Source of the DNA: Pyrenophora tritici-repentis | Lineage: Eukaryota > Ascomycota > Dothideomycetes > Pleosporales > Pleosporaceae | Length of the DNA: 64,000 nucleotides | NCBI RefSeq assembly: GCF_003171515.1 | Contig: NC_089396.1 | Coordinates: 2,046,001-2,110,000 of the forward strand | Reading direction: 5' to 3' | Part shown: positions 8,881 to 19,677 of the stretch, in pieces | Layout of the letters: each line of letters opens with the position of its first letter | Numbering within the stretch: position 1 is the stretch's first letter | The notes under the pieces: model-generated | What the model was told of the DNA's origin: nothing | The model's database searches: none | The model's input: only the letters and a program-made list of their open reading frames with translations | Made by a program: the position numbers and the translations under genes

Positions 8881-9054
8881 AGGTCAGTTTAGATCAGTCC
8901 AGGTCAGTTCAGTCAGTCCACTGCAGCAGCAACGTCAGTTCAGTTCAGTCAGTCCACAGCAGCGGCAACGTCAGTTCAGTCCAGTCCAGTTCAGTGACCT
9001 TCAAACATCAGTTCAGTCAGTTCGGAGACCTCCGGACTGACTGAACTGACTGAT
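8881..9054. repeat. CAGT-rich minisatellite with a long hairpin
   Basis: Direct copies of a 31-36-bp unit beginning GTCAGTTCAGT and ending AGCAGC(A/G)GCAAC or AGCAGCAAC start at 8903 and 8934, with a partial third at 8970. The end of the block (9007-9054) folds on itself: ATCAGTTCAGTCAGTTCGGAG pairs with the reverse complement of its right half, apart from a 4-base insertion and one mismatch. Confidence 0.8.
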
Positions 9055-9090
9055 AGCAAGTCTGACGCAGACACAGCTTGTCGACGTAAC

Positions 9091-9929
9091 GTGCGAAGGC
9101 CATCGTGGCAAGACCTCCCAGGCTTTTCCGGTGATGTAACTGGGTCCTCAACATCACTGTCACTCTATAGTGGGCCGTCCGCAGTGCTATGGAACTGGGA
9201 TAAGCATACGAATTTCAATAAGCTGCAACACTTCGCCATCAGGGATTGTGGACTCAGTGGCGAGGAAATGGAATGGATTGCTCAGAACAATTTACTCCCC
9301 AACCTGAAAACGCTCCTCATCAATCTCAATTGCAACGACGACTACAACGAGCAACCTCGCTACATTGAGAATGTAACCTCCTTTTTTCAGTCTATCGACT
9401 CTCTCGAGGAGTTGGCTATCAACGGGCCTATGGAGCCACAAATGATAGAGACAGTCTTGATCCATCATGGACCAACGCTAAAGAAGCTCAGCTTGACACC
9501 CTCTGAATCTACGTCCAACACGCGCGTTCGAAGAGAAAAACTCCCATGGTCTTCACTGAGGATAGGACTTTGCAGATCCAGATTCTGTGCCCGGTACTGG
9601 AAAATCTCGTGATTACAGTCATGCGCAACAAATCTAGTGCCTCCGAGAGTGCCGTCTACAAGTGATTTAGCAAGATGAAAACCTTGCAATCTCTGTTTTT
9701 AATCCTGGATTGTGCTAATTGGCGGAGCTGTCGAGATCCGACATACAACGACGAAGGGGAGCATCGAGAAATTTTCCGGGACCATTCAGCCATTATCGTC
9801 AAGAGAGGTGATATAAAAAGGGAATCTTACGAACGTGAACGGCCTAGACGCATGGACCCGGTTGCCCTAGAGATATTCCATTTTATCTGGTCCCTCAAAC
9901 AAAACAGTAGTGATTGGCGGGATGACTGA
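9091..9929 (+). pseudogene. Broken leucine-rich-repeat (F-box/LRR-like) gene
   Basis: The frame from 9091 to about 9530 encodes LRR-like text (KLQHFAIRDCGLSGEEMEW, LPNLKTLLINL, SLEELAING, TLKKLSL). After about 9530, near a run of A, the sensible frame shifts (RTLQIQILCPVLENLVIT, then KTLQSLFLILD) and ends at 9929. TGA at 9663-9665 interrupts this second frame. There is no proper start; the frame opens next to the CAGT repeat, and no F-box is visible. A frameshift, a stop and a missing N-terminus together suggest a relic. An intron around 9530 could explain the frame change but not the TGA. Confidence 0.6.
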
Positions 9930-10287
9930 TCCAGTTTTCACCTCCAGGGCTTCAATCGATACGCCAACCTGCTATATAAAACTAACAGGGTATCTAGGAG
10001 CGGGAAGAAGAACGCCAACACGATCAGACCGGGTTGTGAGGAAGATTCATTAAGGATAGTTTCGTATCAGAGCAGAGTGACAGTGGAAAGGCAAGCCAGG
10101 AAAAATAACATAGCATCATTCTCATCTAAGAAAGTTCCTCGTTATATATCCCAAAATCTCTATCATAAGTGCAATGAACGACACCTCATACGCGAAAACG
10201 CTCCACCCTCATACTGACCAAAACTCATCAAACCCAGAAACCTTCATGACATGTATATATAATCTCAAGCTAACACCCAAAATTCAC

Positions 10288-12149
10288 TCAGCACATCCCC
10301 GTCAACACCGCCATACCGGCCACATGATCCACACCCGCAACCGCATCCTCCTCCTCTTCCAACAACTTATCAATCTTACTCTTACTTTTGATGTGCCAAA
10401 AAGCCTGCGCACCATCCACAAACCTCCTACTAATATCATCGACCTCCTCAGCCGGACATGCCGCAAAACACAGTCTGAAGCAGTTAAAGCTGTCCTTTAC
10501 TCTGATCTCTTCGTTGGCTGCAAACATACTTCCAGGCGCAACGAGAATAACATAAGGTTTCGTTGTCCAGAAGACCCAGAGAGCCTGTGCAAGACGGGCG
10601 CCAGGGACTTGTTTGGCGAGGGGATGGGACGAGAAATCGAAGCGTACCCAGACGAACATGCCGCCCAGCGGTCGGACGAAAGAGTACATGGGTTTCTTCT
10701 CGACTACAGCCCAGTCGTCGCTGTCATCTGTGACTTCAACGAGACTCTTGCGTCGACCGGCTTTTACAACTTCCCGGCCCGTGTCGAGCACGTCGCACAT
10801 TTGCTGCATGCGGCGTTCGTAGTTGCCTCGCATGCCTTCGAGCCAGCGCACCCAGCCGTCAACTTTCCAGCCGCTGCCGTCTGCGGAGCCTCCCTTTCCT
10901 GGGTCGTTGGAGGATTGTGGGCCCATGAGTAGCTCTGCGATCATCGATTGTACGAACCCAGAGGGCTGCTGGGTGGAGGTTTCGGTGATGCGTAGGATGC
11001 GCTCGACGAGCGCGGGTTGTGCGGTAATCCATCCGAGACGGCAGCCTGGGGCGACGGTCTTGGAGAAGGTGTCGAGGCGTACGACGCGGCCTTGGTAATC
11101 TACGCTTAGGTAGGAGGAGATGAGGCTGTCCAGGAACTCGAAGCCTGAAGACTTTGTAGGCTTTGGGGGAACGCTGCTAGACGAAGAAGACGGGTATTGT
11201 AGGTACCAGTACGGGTCATCCTCGATGATGATTACATCGTACCTGACGCAGAGGGCGTATATCTCCGTTCGTCGCTGGACTGATAAGGTACCTGATGTTG
11301 GATTCTGGCCAATGGTGACAGTGTACATGAGATGCGGTCTGCGACCCTTTGAAAAGTCCCAGTTTTCCAGAACATCTTCTAATCCTCCAGGACCTTGGGC
11401 CATCATGCCTTCGTCATCAATAGCCACGGCTGCAATGTTGAAGCCGCGTGGCCTGCACGTCTGAATAGCATTCATGTAGCAGTACTCCTCGCAAAGAATA
11501 CCAGGCCTTTCATCGACAGGGTCGTGATCGGCTGACCACTCATCACTGAGGGCAATTATCGTCTTGGAGAAGCCATCGGTAGAGCCACAGGTCAAGATGA
11601 CTTCTGGGCCACTCTTGTATGGTACAAAAGGATGTAGGTTCTCTCTTGTGAACTGACGAATGAACTGATACAAGGCTGGGTAGCCCATAGCTTGTCCATA
11701 TTGTAGCGCCGACTTCAAATCGATCATGCGGAGAGGGTCTGGTACGTTGGAGTTCTTTGGGACGACGAGGCGCGACGACGGCGGCGTCTTTTCCTTACGC
11801 GGGATGATGGACGTCTTGGCTAATTGAGAGGATGGGGGGTCTTCGGCGGGCGGGTCGACGGGCTTGTTTGGCGTTGGCTGCCATCGATTCGGGTGTGCAA
11901 CCTTGGCTTCGAGTGTGTCGTATGGAAAGTAGTGGTCGTTGGGCAGGCCTATGAAGTGTAAGTAATTACAAGCGACATTCAGGTGCAAGCGACTGTACCT
12001 CCGGCTAATTGTGCAATACCAGGTATCTGGAAGTACTTGTAAAACTTCTTGATGGCGGAAGCCTCACGCGCTCGTGTACTTCGTGATAGGTGGTGGGTGA
12101 GATCGACTGGATCGGGAAACGAGCTAGGCTCGGAGCTGTACGGCGCCAT
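10288..12149 (-). CDS. Aromatic amino acid aminotransferase-like protein (class I/II, Aro8 type)
   Basis: A PLP enzyme of fold type I that should move amino groups between an aromatic or 2-aminoadipate-type amino acid and a 2-oxo acid in the cytosol. Two exons: 12149-11999 and 11948-10288, with a 50-bp intron; joining restores QLAGG|LPNDHYFPYDTLE, typical of the Aro8/LysN group. Total 603 aa. Visible motifs are the substrate-side GCP/GSTDG region, NPTSGTLS with the PLP-contacting Asn, IIIEDDPYWYLQY with the Asp that holds the pyridine nitrogen, and DTFSKTVAPGCRLGW with the Schiff-base Lys. I chose ATG 12149 because the sequence there (DLTHHLSRSTRAR) matches the usual start; an in-frame ATG at 12227 would add 26 unlikely residues. 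Confidence 0.9.
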
Positions 12150-12819
12150 GGTAGGACACTGCAGCTGCGTATCGATAGCGCTGTAACTGTACCTAGTAAC
12201 ACAAGTCTCAAAGGTCTCAAAAGTCAAAACCGTTCAAATGATAATTACTTTCAGATGGAACAACGAACAGCGAACAGCAAAAGACGGAGCCGAGACGTCC
12301 ACCGCCTGTAAACTAGTCCGTGGAGCCGATAAGGAATTGATTAGAAATGTCGGCTTTAACAGTGACCTCATCATCCAACGGGAGGCCTGTATGTACAAAC
12401 TAGACCCGATTGAAGACAAGGCGTACAGTAGACACGTGATGACAGCTGGCTAGTCTACCCAACTCGACACGTATGAGACGACAACAGTATCTAATTCTCC
12501 ATGTCCAAGCGTGCATGGCCTTTGACCCCATGTGGCCATTCTTTGCTGCTCAAGTCGTGGGCTACTAGTGTCTTGGCAACGCGAGGCCGGCAACGTGGGT
12601 ACCCCACAGGGTCCGCATCGCCGTCATGCAGGTCCCGAGAAAGCTTACCAGAGCAGAGCGCGTGGACACTCAACACTTGACACACTCGCCTCTTTGTTTC
12701 TTACCTCATCTCTCCCTCTCTGTATATACCCGTTCTAGCCCCCCCCCCGTTCGATGTTCGTCCTTTCACGCGCATCCCTATTGATAGACGAACGTTAAGC
12801 CTCGGCGCATACTGTTTTT
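12150..12819. other. Divergent promoter region
   Basis: Separates two divergently transcribed genes. A run of nine or ten C lies near 12740 and a TATATA near 12723, about 100 bp before the LCCL gene start. No coding sequence recognised. Confidence 0.5.
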
Positions 12820-14739
12820 ATGGCTTCGTCAACTAGATCCCGCCACGAGCTGGCCTCACTTCCTGACACGGAACCGCGGGATAGTGTTGATGATGAGGGC
12901 GCGCCTCCGCAAGTGTACCGTGACGACGAATCCGCCGAATTCATCGCACCTTCCGAGGCTTCCGGCGAAGAATACTATAGCCCACAAGAGCCCTATTACG
13001 CCACCAAATATATACCGCCGCGGTTACAACGTGTATGGAACAACGTCGTCGTTTGGGTCAAAGGACCACAGCCACCACGGCCGTGGAAGATACATCCTTT
13101 CTTCCCCAGGATACAGACTGCGCCTATCCAGCTATTGAACAATTACTTTCCCAAGAAGAACCAGAAGATCGCTCTGTTGGTCTTCTTCTACTTCTGCTGG
13201 ATTCTGACTTTTGGCTTGGTATTGCATCGTAGCGCGTTCGCGGCCGACATACCTGGATACGGTAGTCCAGTACGGATAAGGTGCACTGATCGCTTTTGGA
13301 GCGATGGAAATGGGTGCGGACTCAATGGCGATCTTTGTCGACCGTTTGAGAATAGCTCCATGTCGTTCCGCTGTCCGGCGAACTGCAAGCGTGTGCAGTT
13401 GCTCAATCCACATGCCGTGGGAGATCAGATGGAAAACTACCGGCCACTCGTTGTTGGTGGTCCCACAGATGAACAACAGACCCTCGAGAATACGTATTAC
13501 CGCGCCGATTCATTCATCTGTGGCGCAGCTATCCATGCTGGCTTTATCAACGACGCCTCGGGTGGATGTGGTGTTGTTGCTCAGGTTGGCAAGAAAAGCA
13601 ACTACCCTAGCGTCAACAGAAATCACATCCAGAGCATCGGCTTCGACTCGTATTTTCCGCGATCATTCACGTTCCTCCATGGCACGGCAGCCAAGTGTCG
13701 CGACCTGCGTTGGCCGTTGTTAGGCGTATCTCTGACCTTTACCATCCTCTTGTCCCTGTTTACCACGTCTCCAGCCGTCTTCTTCGCCTCAATCTTTACC
13801 GGAGTCTTTTTCCACGTTGCACTTGCGTCGGATCCTCCGAACCTTACCGATTACTACGCTATCATTAGTATAGCATTGGGACGCTTCCTCCCTGCGTGTT
13901 TTTGCATGTACGCTGTTTACCGATTCGCCGTGCGTCGTCAACTTCAAGGCCTTCATGCACAGATTGAGAAGACCATTCTCTGGCTCGGAGGATGTTGGAT
14001 AGGCGCTTTGAACAACTATACCTTTGATAAGATCCCCATCGAGCGCCTCACACCCCACGACATTAAGAATCAGCCTGGCGCAATCCCCGCACTCATCATC
14101 ATTGTTCTCATCTTGTTCTTTATCGCTGTTGGACAAGGATGGGCGCTGAGGGTTGAAGGACGCTTGCCCCAGTTCCTCGCCATTTACGGTGCTTTGGTCG
14201 CTGGCATACTCGCACTCGTCGCCGTACCTAAGATGAACGTTCGAATTCATCACTACATCCTCGGCCTTCTACTCGTCGCAGGAACATCCATGCAAACGCG
14301 CCCCTCACTTCTGTTTCAAGGTATCCTGATAGGTTTGTTCATCAACGGGATCGCACGTTGGGGTTTCGATAGTATACTCCAAACGCCCAATGAGCTTCGC
14401 GGTGACGCGCCCATTGGTACCCTTCTCCCTCTCATCACGGCGCCAATCATTCACAACAACACGAATTTGCCTTTCCTCAGACCCAACATCACTTTTGACT
14501 GGCATTTCCCGTTCCCCAAGCCTTACGACGGAATGAGCATCCTGGTGAACGATGTAGAACGATACCACGAGTACGCGGATAGAATGGAAGAGAGTTGGAC
14601 CTGGACAAGACACATGGAAGGCGTGAATGAGTACTTCCGCTTTGGATACCTGCGAGGTGGTGGAAGAGGTGACTACACAAAGGCAGGAGTCTGGGGAGCA
14701 GATGGTAGCTGGGCAGACATGGAGCCCGGGCCATCATAA
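12820..14739 (+). CDS. LCCL-domain multi-pass membrane protein, 639 aa
   Basis: Single exon. The acidic cytosolic N-terminus (residues 1-110) precedes a first membrane helix at about 118-137 (KIALLVFFYFCWILTFGLVL). A cysteine-containing extracytoplasmic LCCL domain follows at about 150-290, with YYRADSFICGAAIHAG and GGCGVVAQVG, the hallmark histidine/cysteine pattern of LCCL. The C-terminal half has about eight hydrophobic segments (305-525) and ends in a long luminal or cytosolic tail. Fungal LCCL proteins of this layout are conserved, but I know of no established molecular role. ATG 12820 is the first in frame. Confidence 0.88.
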   Translation: MASSTRSRHELASLPDTEPRDSVDDEGAPPQVYRDDESAEFIAPSEASGEEYYSPQEPYYATKYIPPRLQRVWNNVVVWVKGPQPPRPWKIHPFFPRIQTAPIQLLNNYFPKKNQKIALLVFFYFCWILTFGLVLHRSAFAADIPGYGSPVRIRCTDRFWSDGNGCGLNGDLCRPFENSSMSFRCPANCKRVQLLNPHAVGDQMENYRPLVVGGPTDEQQTLENTYYRADSFICGAAIHAGFINDASGGCGVVAQVGKKSNYPSVNRNHIQSIGFDSYFPRSFTFLHGTAAKCRDLRWPLLGVSLTFTILLSLFTTSPAVFFASIFTGVFFHVALASDPPNLTDYYAIISIALGRFLPACFCMYAVYRFAVRRQLQGLHAQIEKTILWLGGCWIGALNNYTFDKIPIERLTPHDIKNQPGAIPALIIIVLILFFIAVGQGWALRVEGRLPQFLAIYGALVAGILALVAVPKMNVRIHHYILGLLLVAGTSMQTRPSLLFQGILIGLFINGIARWGFDSILQTPNELRGDAPIGTLLPLITAPIIHNNTNLPFLRPNITFDWHFPFPKPYDGMSILVNDVERYHEYADRMEESWTWTRHMEGVNEYFRFGYLRGGGRGDYTKAGVWGADGSWADMEPGPS

Positions 14740-15595
14740 TCTCAAAAAACACGTATCGCATCGCACTGCCTTGTTTGGACAAGTATACTGGCTAGAGACA
14801 TATTTGAAACACATCTATTGCACCATGTTATCACGAGTGATATGTTTTGTCTTCATCCTCGGTTGTCGGAAGTCTTGTTCGTCCGGCTTGTTGATCTAAT
14901 ATGCTGAGTTCGTCCGACGTCCGATCACTAAACTACTACTAGTTGCCGCGTACTTCCTCTTGGCTCCTGCAGGATCCTAGTCCTCGTGTAACGGCCCGGC
15001 TCGGATCATTTTATGGTCGGATGTCAATAAGCAAGAAGTAGGCGGTGTGAAAAGTAATCATTGTCGTGCTCAGAATTGTTGGGAAGGATGTGGCGTAGTG
15101 AATAGGCAGAAGGCTTAACACTCCTTCACACATGTACGCGTCTGAATTTTCAAGCATCTGCTGTGAATCGGGACACAGAATCTCCCCGCAGAGGGGCTCA
15201 CAATGCTGTGATGTCTGTCATCTTAGAGTTGGAATTACACAATTGCATGTGAACGGAGATAAACATTAACACCGCAGCAATACAAGTGCTGTCATTCTGC
15301 CGAGGTACGTAATTGTGGGCGAACTTGGTGCGGCGACACCGGCAGTACCCTACGGGATCTTGACCTTTGAGGAATTGGTAATGGGAAACACTAGTCGGCG
15401 GTATTGCGTCACGAAGAGTGAGAATAGCGATTTGGTAGCATATAAAGAGGGGGAGGGGCGTTGCAAAGAATCGTCATCAACTCAGTTGCAACTTCCTCAA
15501 CAACAACAGTTGTAGCTACCCCGCAATCAAAACCACCTCATTGTTGAGACCTACACCACACTTCACATACATCACGTTCCAAGAATACCGCCATA
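14740..15595. other. Intergenic and promoter of the aldo-keto reductase gene
   Basis: No gene recognised. The distal part is mixed sequence; the proximal 150 bp holds a TATA box and AGGGG motifs. Confidence 0.5.
15441..15460 (+). promoter_or_regulatory. TATA box followed by two stress-type AGGGG motifs
   Basis: TATAAAGA at 15441-15448 runs directly into GGGGGAGGGG, containing AGGGG motifs that match the fungal stress response element core. It lies about 155 bp before the ATG at 15596. Binding by a stress regulator is inference. Confidence 0.5.
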
Positions 15596-16546
15596 ATGGT
15601 CAAGACCATCTTCGGAGGATACCCTGTTTCAGACAGTGGCATCTTCAACACACCAGAAGACCGCGCCAAGCTCATCGACGCTCTACTTGCCAATGGCGTT
15701 AAGAACATTGACACAGCACGTCTCTACCCCGGCTCCGAGGTAGCTATCGGCCAGCTCGAGAAGCGTAAGGAATTCACCATCGACACAAAGATCCCCAGCG
15801 GCTTTGCTCCCGGCCGAAGCGGCAAGGACGAGGTAATTGCAGACACGCAAGACTCTCTGGACCAGGTTAAGATCGACCAATTCGATATCTACTACATCCA
15901 CGCACCCGACACAAGCGTCCCCTTTGAGGAGACCCTTGCCGGCATGAACGAAGCCTACAAGAAGGGCATCTTCCGCCGCTTCGGTCTTAGCAACTTCTCC
16001 GCCGAGCAAGTGCAGCAAGTGTACGACATCTGCAAGAGCAAGGGCTACCCGCTCCCCGCCGTCTACCAGGGCAACTACAACCCCGTGGCCCGCCACTTGG
16101 AAACAAAACTCTTCCCCACACTCCGCAAGCTCGGCATCAACTTCTACGCTTACTCGCCCCTCGCCGGTGGCTTCCTCACAAAGACAGCGGCGGACCTCGA
16201 TGCGGGAGTTGGCCGCTTCGACAAGAACGCGCTCGGTGGCTTGTACAGCGGCCTTTACGACAAGGAGCCTCTACGTGAGGCGCTCCTCAAGTGGAACGAG
16301 CTTGCGGAGAAGGAGGGCGTCAGCAAGGCTGAGTTGGCATACCGATGGATGGCATCTCATAGTGCGTTGACAGAGGAGGAGGATGGCATCATCTTTGGTG
16401 CTAGCAAGGTGTCGCAAGCGGAGCAGACCGCTCAGTGGCTGAAGAAGGGTAAGCTTAGTGACGAGGTGGTCAAGGGCATCGACCAGGTTTGGGAAAGTGT
16501 CAAGAAGGTTGCGCCTGTTGACAACTATCACGGTGCTGAAAACTAG
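15596..16546 (+). CDS. Aldo-keto reductase, AKR7 (aldehyde reductase) type, 316 aa
   Basis: An NADPH-dependent cytosolic reductase of aldehydes and ketones with the (alpha/beta)8 AKR fold. The catalytic tetrad is visible: Asp in NIDTARLY, Tyr in the same motif, Lys in TIDTKIP, His in IYYIHAPD. The C-terminal cofactor-binding region IIFGASKVSQAEQT fits the NADPH phosphate site. The SLDQV and YQGNYNP segments resemble the AKR7/aflatoxin-aldehyde-reductase-like group, whose members detoxify dialdehydes; that resemblance does not imply any toxin pathway here. Single exon of normal length. The TATA box and AGGGG elements upstream suggest stress-responsive expression. Confidence 0.92.
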   Translation: MVKTIFGGYPVSDSGIFNTPEDRAKLIDALLANGVKNIDTARLYPGSEVAIGQLEKRKEFTIDTKIPSGFAPGRSGKDEVIADTQDSLDQVKIDQFDIYYIHAPDTSVPFEETLAGMNEAYKKGIFRRFGLSNFSAEQVQQVYDICKSKGYPLPAVYQGNYNPVARHLETKLFPTLRKLGINFYAYSPLAGGFLTKTAADLDAGVGRFDKNALGGLYSGLYDKEPLREALLKWNELAEKEGVSKAELAYRWMASHSALTEEEDGIIFGASKVSQAEQTAQWLKKGKLSDEVVKGIDQVWESVKKVAPVDNYHGAEN

Positions 16547-16968
16547 GGGTTAGTGGTGAAAGGGCTGGCAAGGCATGGTAATAACATGGGCATATGATCG
16601 TTACCAACGATAGCCGACCAAGCGAATGTAGAAAAATAATGAATAGTATAACTTAATTGCTTGCTTTTAAAAGGAGAGTTTATGACATTACTGTTCAGGA
16701 TTCACTCTTCAAAAGAAGAGACCTGGATGACCAAACTGATTCCATCTTATCTCGTCTCGTCGAAAATCCGTCGTATGCCGACGTACGCACGCCCGAAAGA
16801 GCGACCAAAACATGTCCACAAAGAACCCGAGGACCCAAACTAATCTCAAATCTATCCTTCTCTCCATCCAAGGACCAATGCATCCAAACTAGCACACATC
16901 GCCTCTCCTTCAAAGCCCTGCCAGTCCAGATGTTGCTGATCCGAATAGCCATATCCGTCACGACCACC
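16547..16968. other. Convergent intergenic region
   Basis: 3' flanks of two convergent genes. Small open frames are present but nothing coding-like is recognised. Confidence 0.5.
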
Positions 16969-19599
16969 TCAACACCTCTTAACCACAACCGGCTTCGCCC
17001 TCTTCTTAACCTCAACCTTCCGAACCTCAACCTTGGCCTCAACTTTCGCCTTCTTCCTCGCACCCATCTGATTCGGCTTCGCCGTCGTCCCCCTCTTAGT
17101 CCCCGCCACCTTCCCTTTCCCCTTCCGACTAACCCCCACCATCTCCTCCTCAGTCCTAACCTTTTTCTTCCCCTTACCCTCCGTCCCCCTCAGTAACCCA
17201 TTCTCCTTGATATAATAGATAACATCAAGCGCCTGGTCCGCAAACTCCTGCGCGCCACGAATCAGCGTCAAACTCTCCTTCTTCGACTCCCTGCCCGCCC
17301 GCCACCGATCGACCACCGCAAAGAAGATCTCATCCACATCGGCGTCTTTGGCGTCGCGGACACGCTCGTACTCGCCTATACCCTCGTCGTCGTGGTTGTC
17401 GTGGAAGTGGCCGCGGCCGAGACCTAGTTCGTCGCCGATTTCGTACTGGACGTAGCATTCGATGACCATGACGGCGATGGTGTGGAAGTTTAGGAGTGCG
17501 ACGGCGGGTTGTGGGTCCGGTTCTGCGAGGGCTTGTTGGCCGGGGAGGAAAAGGTTGAGGAGTAAGTGGGTTTCCTGTGCTGAGTGGTCGGGGGAGAGGA
17601 GCAGTTCTTCCCGGACGAGGCCTGGTAGGGAGATTTTTGCTGAGGGGACGTCGTCGAGGGTGGGCTGGGGGAGGACTTCGTAGCGGGGGAGGCACCAGTT
17701 GATTTTGGTGGAGTCGATGTCTTCGTTACCGTTTAAGGAGGTGTCGGGGCGGAGGGGTTGAGGGAGAGGGCGCGGTTTCCGGACTGGGTTCTTGTGCGCT
17801 GAGCTACTGTCTGGCTCGGGAGTTTCCTTGTCAGTGAGGAAGGAGGAGGCGGAACGGTCGTTGTGGGGGTCGCGGATGGAGGTGAGGGGGGGAGAGCTCA
17901 TGTGGATGACAGAGTCTTCGCTCATGACTGATGGATGGCGCTTCACTCGTGTGCGTAGAGGTTCATCGTCATCGGAGTATTCGTCGTCCTTGTCTTCTTC
18001 GTTCTCGTCGAAAACTTGAGATCGAGCCTTTGTATAACGCTGTGCAGACGGACCTGATTTCCCCTTGACCATATCGCGGAGTGCCGCCATATTGTAATTT
18101 GGCTGCGACGACATGGACATCATTTGCCCGCGGTCATCCTCGTTGACAACTTGAGGTGGAGCCTTTGTGTAGCGGTGTGCAGACGGACCTGGGTTTCCAT
18201 CGATCACATCGCGGAGTGCCGCCATGCTGTAATCGCCAGGACCACGACCTAGCTGCGACGACATGGACATCATCTGACCGTATGGAGAAGGAGTTGCCAT
18301 AATGTAAGCAGATGGACCGCTATTGTTGCCATATGCAAAAGGCTGAAAGGCGGACGGAGGATGTCCACGCTGATAGCTCGAAGGAGGAGGTCTACTGGCA
18401 AACGCAGGTGGCATGTATGATTGGCTCCGCTGATGTCCAGGATGACTTGCTGGTTGGGGTGTTTGCCGACCAGAGCTCCCCATCTTTTTCTTCATCTCTT
18501 CTAGCTTCTGCTTCTTATCTAAGATCTGGCGTTCAAGCTGCTGGAGATGTGTGGGCTCGCTGAGGCCGTTCTGAGTGAAAGGCTGTTGCGAATGATGAGG
18601 AGACACCGATTTGCTGTATGAAGAAAGACTGTTAGCAACAGGCGGCTTTTTGGTGATGTTTTGAGTACCAAGACGAGGTGAAGTAGAGTCTATGGTGAAC
18701 TGTATCGGAGTGGTGTCCAATTTATGACTCTGGCCAAAGATGCCGTCAACTGTGGATTCAGCAATTGATTGGCTGACACCAAGTCGCTGTGACTGCAGAG
18801 TGGATACCTGCTCTTTGTCGATGTCCATGTCTTCGTCCTTGAGCTTGTTAACATCCCTGCCAGGTGCCGGGATATTGTCAGGTACGGAGGGAGTATCGGG
18901 CAGCAAACGGTCAGTCTCGTCATGTTCTCCACCAGCTTGTTCGCCGTCGTCCACTTTGATTGGCAGTTGATGGTCCTCCTTTGGGTCAGCAGTATGGGAC
19001 GTTTGCAGCTCAGCAACTGTGGAACCATGACAAACGCCATTGTTGCCTGAAACTGGATGTTCCTCAGGTACAGTCTTGTCTTGTGGTGTGTTAGTCTGGT
19101 GCGACTCGTTCATATGTTCGTTCAGGGGTTGCTGAGTCAACGTTGTGTCGCTGGACTCATCTCCTTGGATTTTATGCGTACCACTTGAGTTGAGATCTTG
19201 GGCCGTAATGTTACCGATATCTTCCGGCTCCAGCTTGATGGATGTGTCTTCTGCGGAAAGCCTCGAAGAGTCCAGTGACGCAGACTCCTGAGCGGGGTCC
19301 ATAGTAGCAGAGCCTGGACCCATGTTTGCGATTTCTGAGGGAAGAATTGGCGCATTGTCGGTCTTGAACTTGAGTTTCACGACGAGTTCTTTCTGCTCAC
19401 CCATATCGGGCTCCTTCTCTAAGGTGCCGTTGTTGTCGCTTAGAGGTGGGTTGCTCATAGTGTCAGTCGCGTTGTCTTGGACCGCAGGCTCTCCATTTGC
19501 GCTGTTCTTTAGAGTGTCGTCAAAGGGTCCATGTGCCGGATTTGCCACACGGTTTTGGGTATCGTGTCCAGACGGACTGTCGGTGCTGGCAGCGTCCAT
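16969..19599 (-). CDS. Low-complexity, probably nuclear protein of unknown function, 876 aa
   Basis: I do not recognise a family. Residues 1-330 are acidic and polar with many Ser/Thr/Asp; a short coiled coil (about 350-370, LQQLERQILDKKQKLEEMKKK) follows. A Gly/Pro/Tyr/Met-rich stretch contains two imperfect copies of a segment with MMSMSSQ, YSMAALRD and GPSAHRYTKA (about 440-530). A conserved-looking globular region lies at about 645-830 (LPRYEVLPQPTLDD to DVIYYIKENGLL). The tail is very Lys/Arg-rich (KKKVR, RKKAKVEAKVEVRKVEVKK), suggesting a nuclear localisation signal. A 53-bp intron in the 5' UTR supports ATG 19599. Nuclear function is inference from composition. Confidence 0.75.
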   Translation of the reverse strand: MDAASTDSPSGHDTQNRVANPAHGPFDDTLKNSANGEPAVQDNATDTMSNPPLSDNNGTLEKEPDMGEQKELVVKLKFKTDNAPILPSEIANMGPGSATMDPAQESASLDSSRLSAEDTSIKLEPEDIGNITAQDLNSSGTHKIQGDESSDTTLTQQPLNEHMNESHQTNTPQDKTVPEEHPVSGNNGVCHGSTVAELQTSHTADPKEDHQLPIKVDDGEQAGGEHDETDRLLPDTPSVPDNIPAPGRDVNKLKDEDMDIDKEQVSTLQSQRLGVSQSIAESTVDGIFGQSHKLDTTPIQFTIDSTSPRLGTQNITKKPPVANSLSSYSKSVSPHHSQQPFTQNGLSEPTHLQQLERQILDKKQKLEEMKKKMGSSGRQTPQPASHPGHQRSQSYMPPAFASRPPPSSYQRGHPPSAFQPFAYGNNSGPSAYIMATPSPYGQMMSMSSQLGRGPGDYSMAALRDVIDGNPGPSAHRYTKAPPQVVNEDDRGQMMSMSSQPNYNMAALRDMVKGKSGPSAQRYTKARSQVFDENEEDKDDEYSDDDEPLRTRVKRHPSVMSEDSVIHMSSPPLTSIRDPHNDRSASSFLTDKETPEPDSSSAHKNPVRKPRPLPQPLRPDTSLNGNEDIDSTKINWCLPRYEVLPQPTLDDVPSAKISLPGLVREELLLSPDHSAQETHLLLNLFLPGQQALAEPDPQPAVALLNFHTIAVMVIECYVQYEIGDELGLGRGHFHDNHDDEGIGEYERVRDAKDADVDEIFFAVVDRWRAGRESKKESLTLIRGAQEFADQALDVIYYIKENGLLRGTEGKGKKKVRTEEEMVGVSRKGKGKVAGTKRGTTAKPNQMGARKKAKVEAKVEVRKVEVKKRAKPVVVKRC

Positions 19600-19624
19600 G
19601 GTGAACGCGCCAACTATGTCGGGT

Positions 19625-19677
19625 CTTCAAAGTATCGGTCAGTAGGCAGGGAGTTGTCGATTGGGGCCTTGACTTAC
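19625..19677 (-). other. 5' UTR intron of the gene ending at 16969
   Basis: On the minus strand GTAAGT at 19677 and an AG acceptor at 19625 bound a 53-bp stretch containing CTGAC, about 25 bp before the ATG at 19599. Its size and motifs match introns elsewhere in this window. Confidence 0.5.

Noticed and set aside
10174..10932. 252-codon plus-strand open frame
   Set aside because: Antisense to the aminotransferase gene, no domain, explained by reverse-strand codon bias.
15596..16546. Aldo-keto reductase as part of a mycotoxin cluster
   Set aside because: No polyketide synthase, NRPS, P450 or pathway regulator lies nearby; AKR7-type enzymes are common housekeeping and stress proteins.
18690..19040. 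Alternative minus-strand frame inside the 876-aa protein
   Set aside because: Overlaps the main frame and has no domain or start support.
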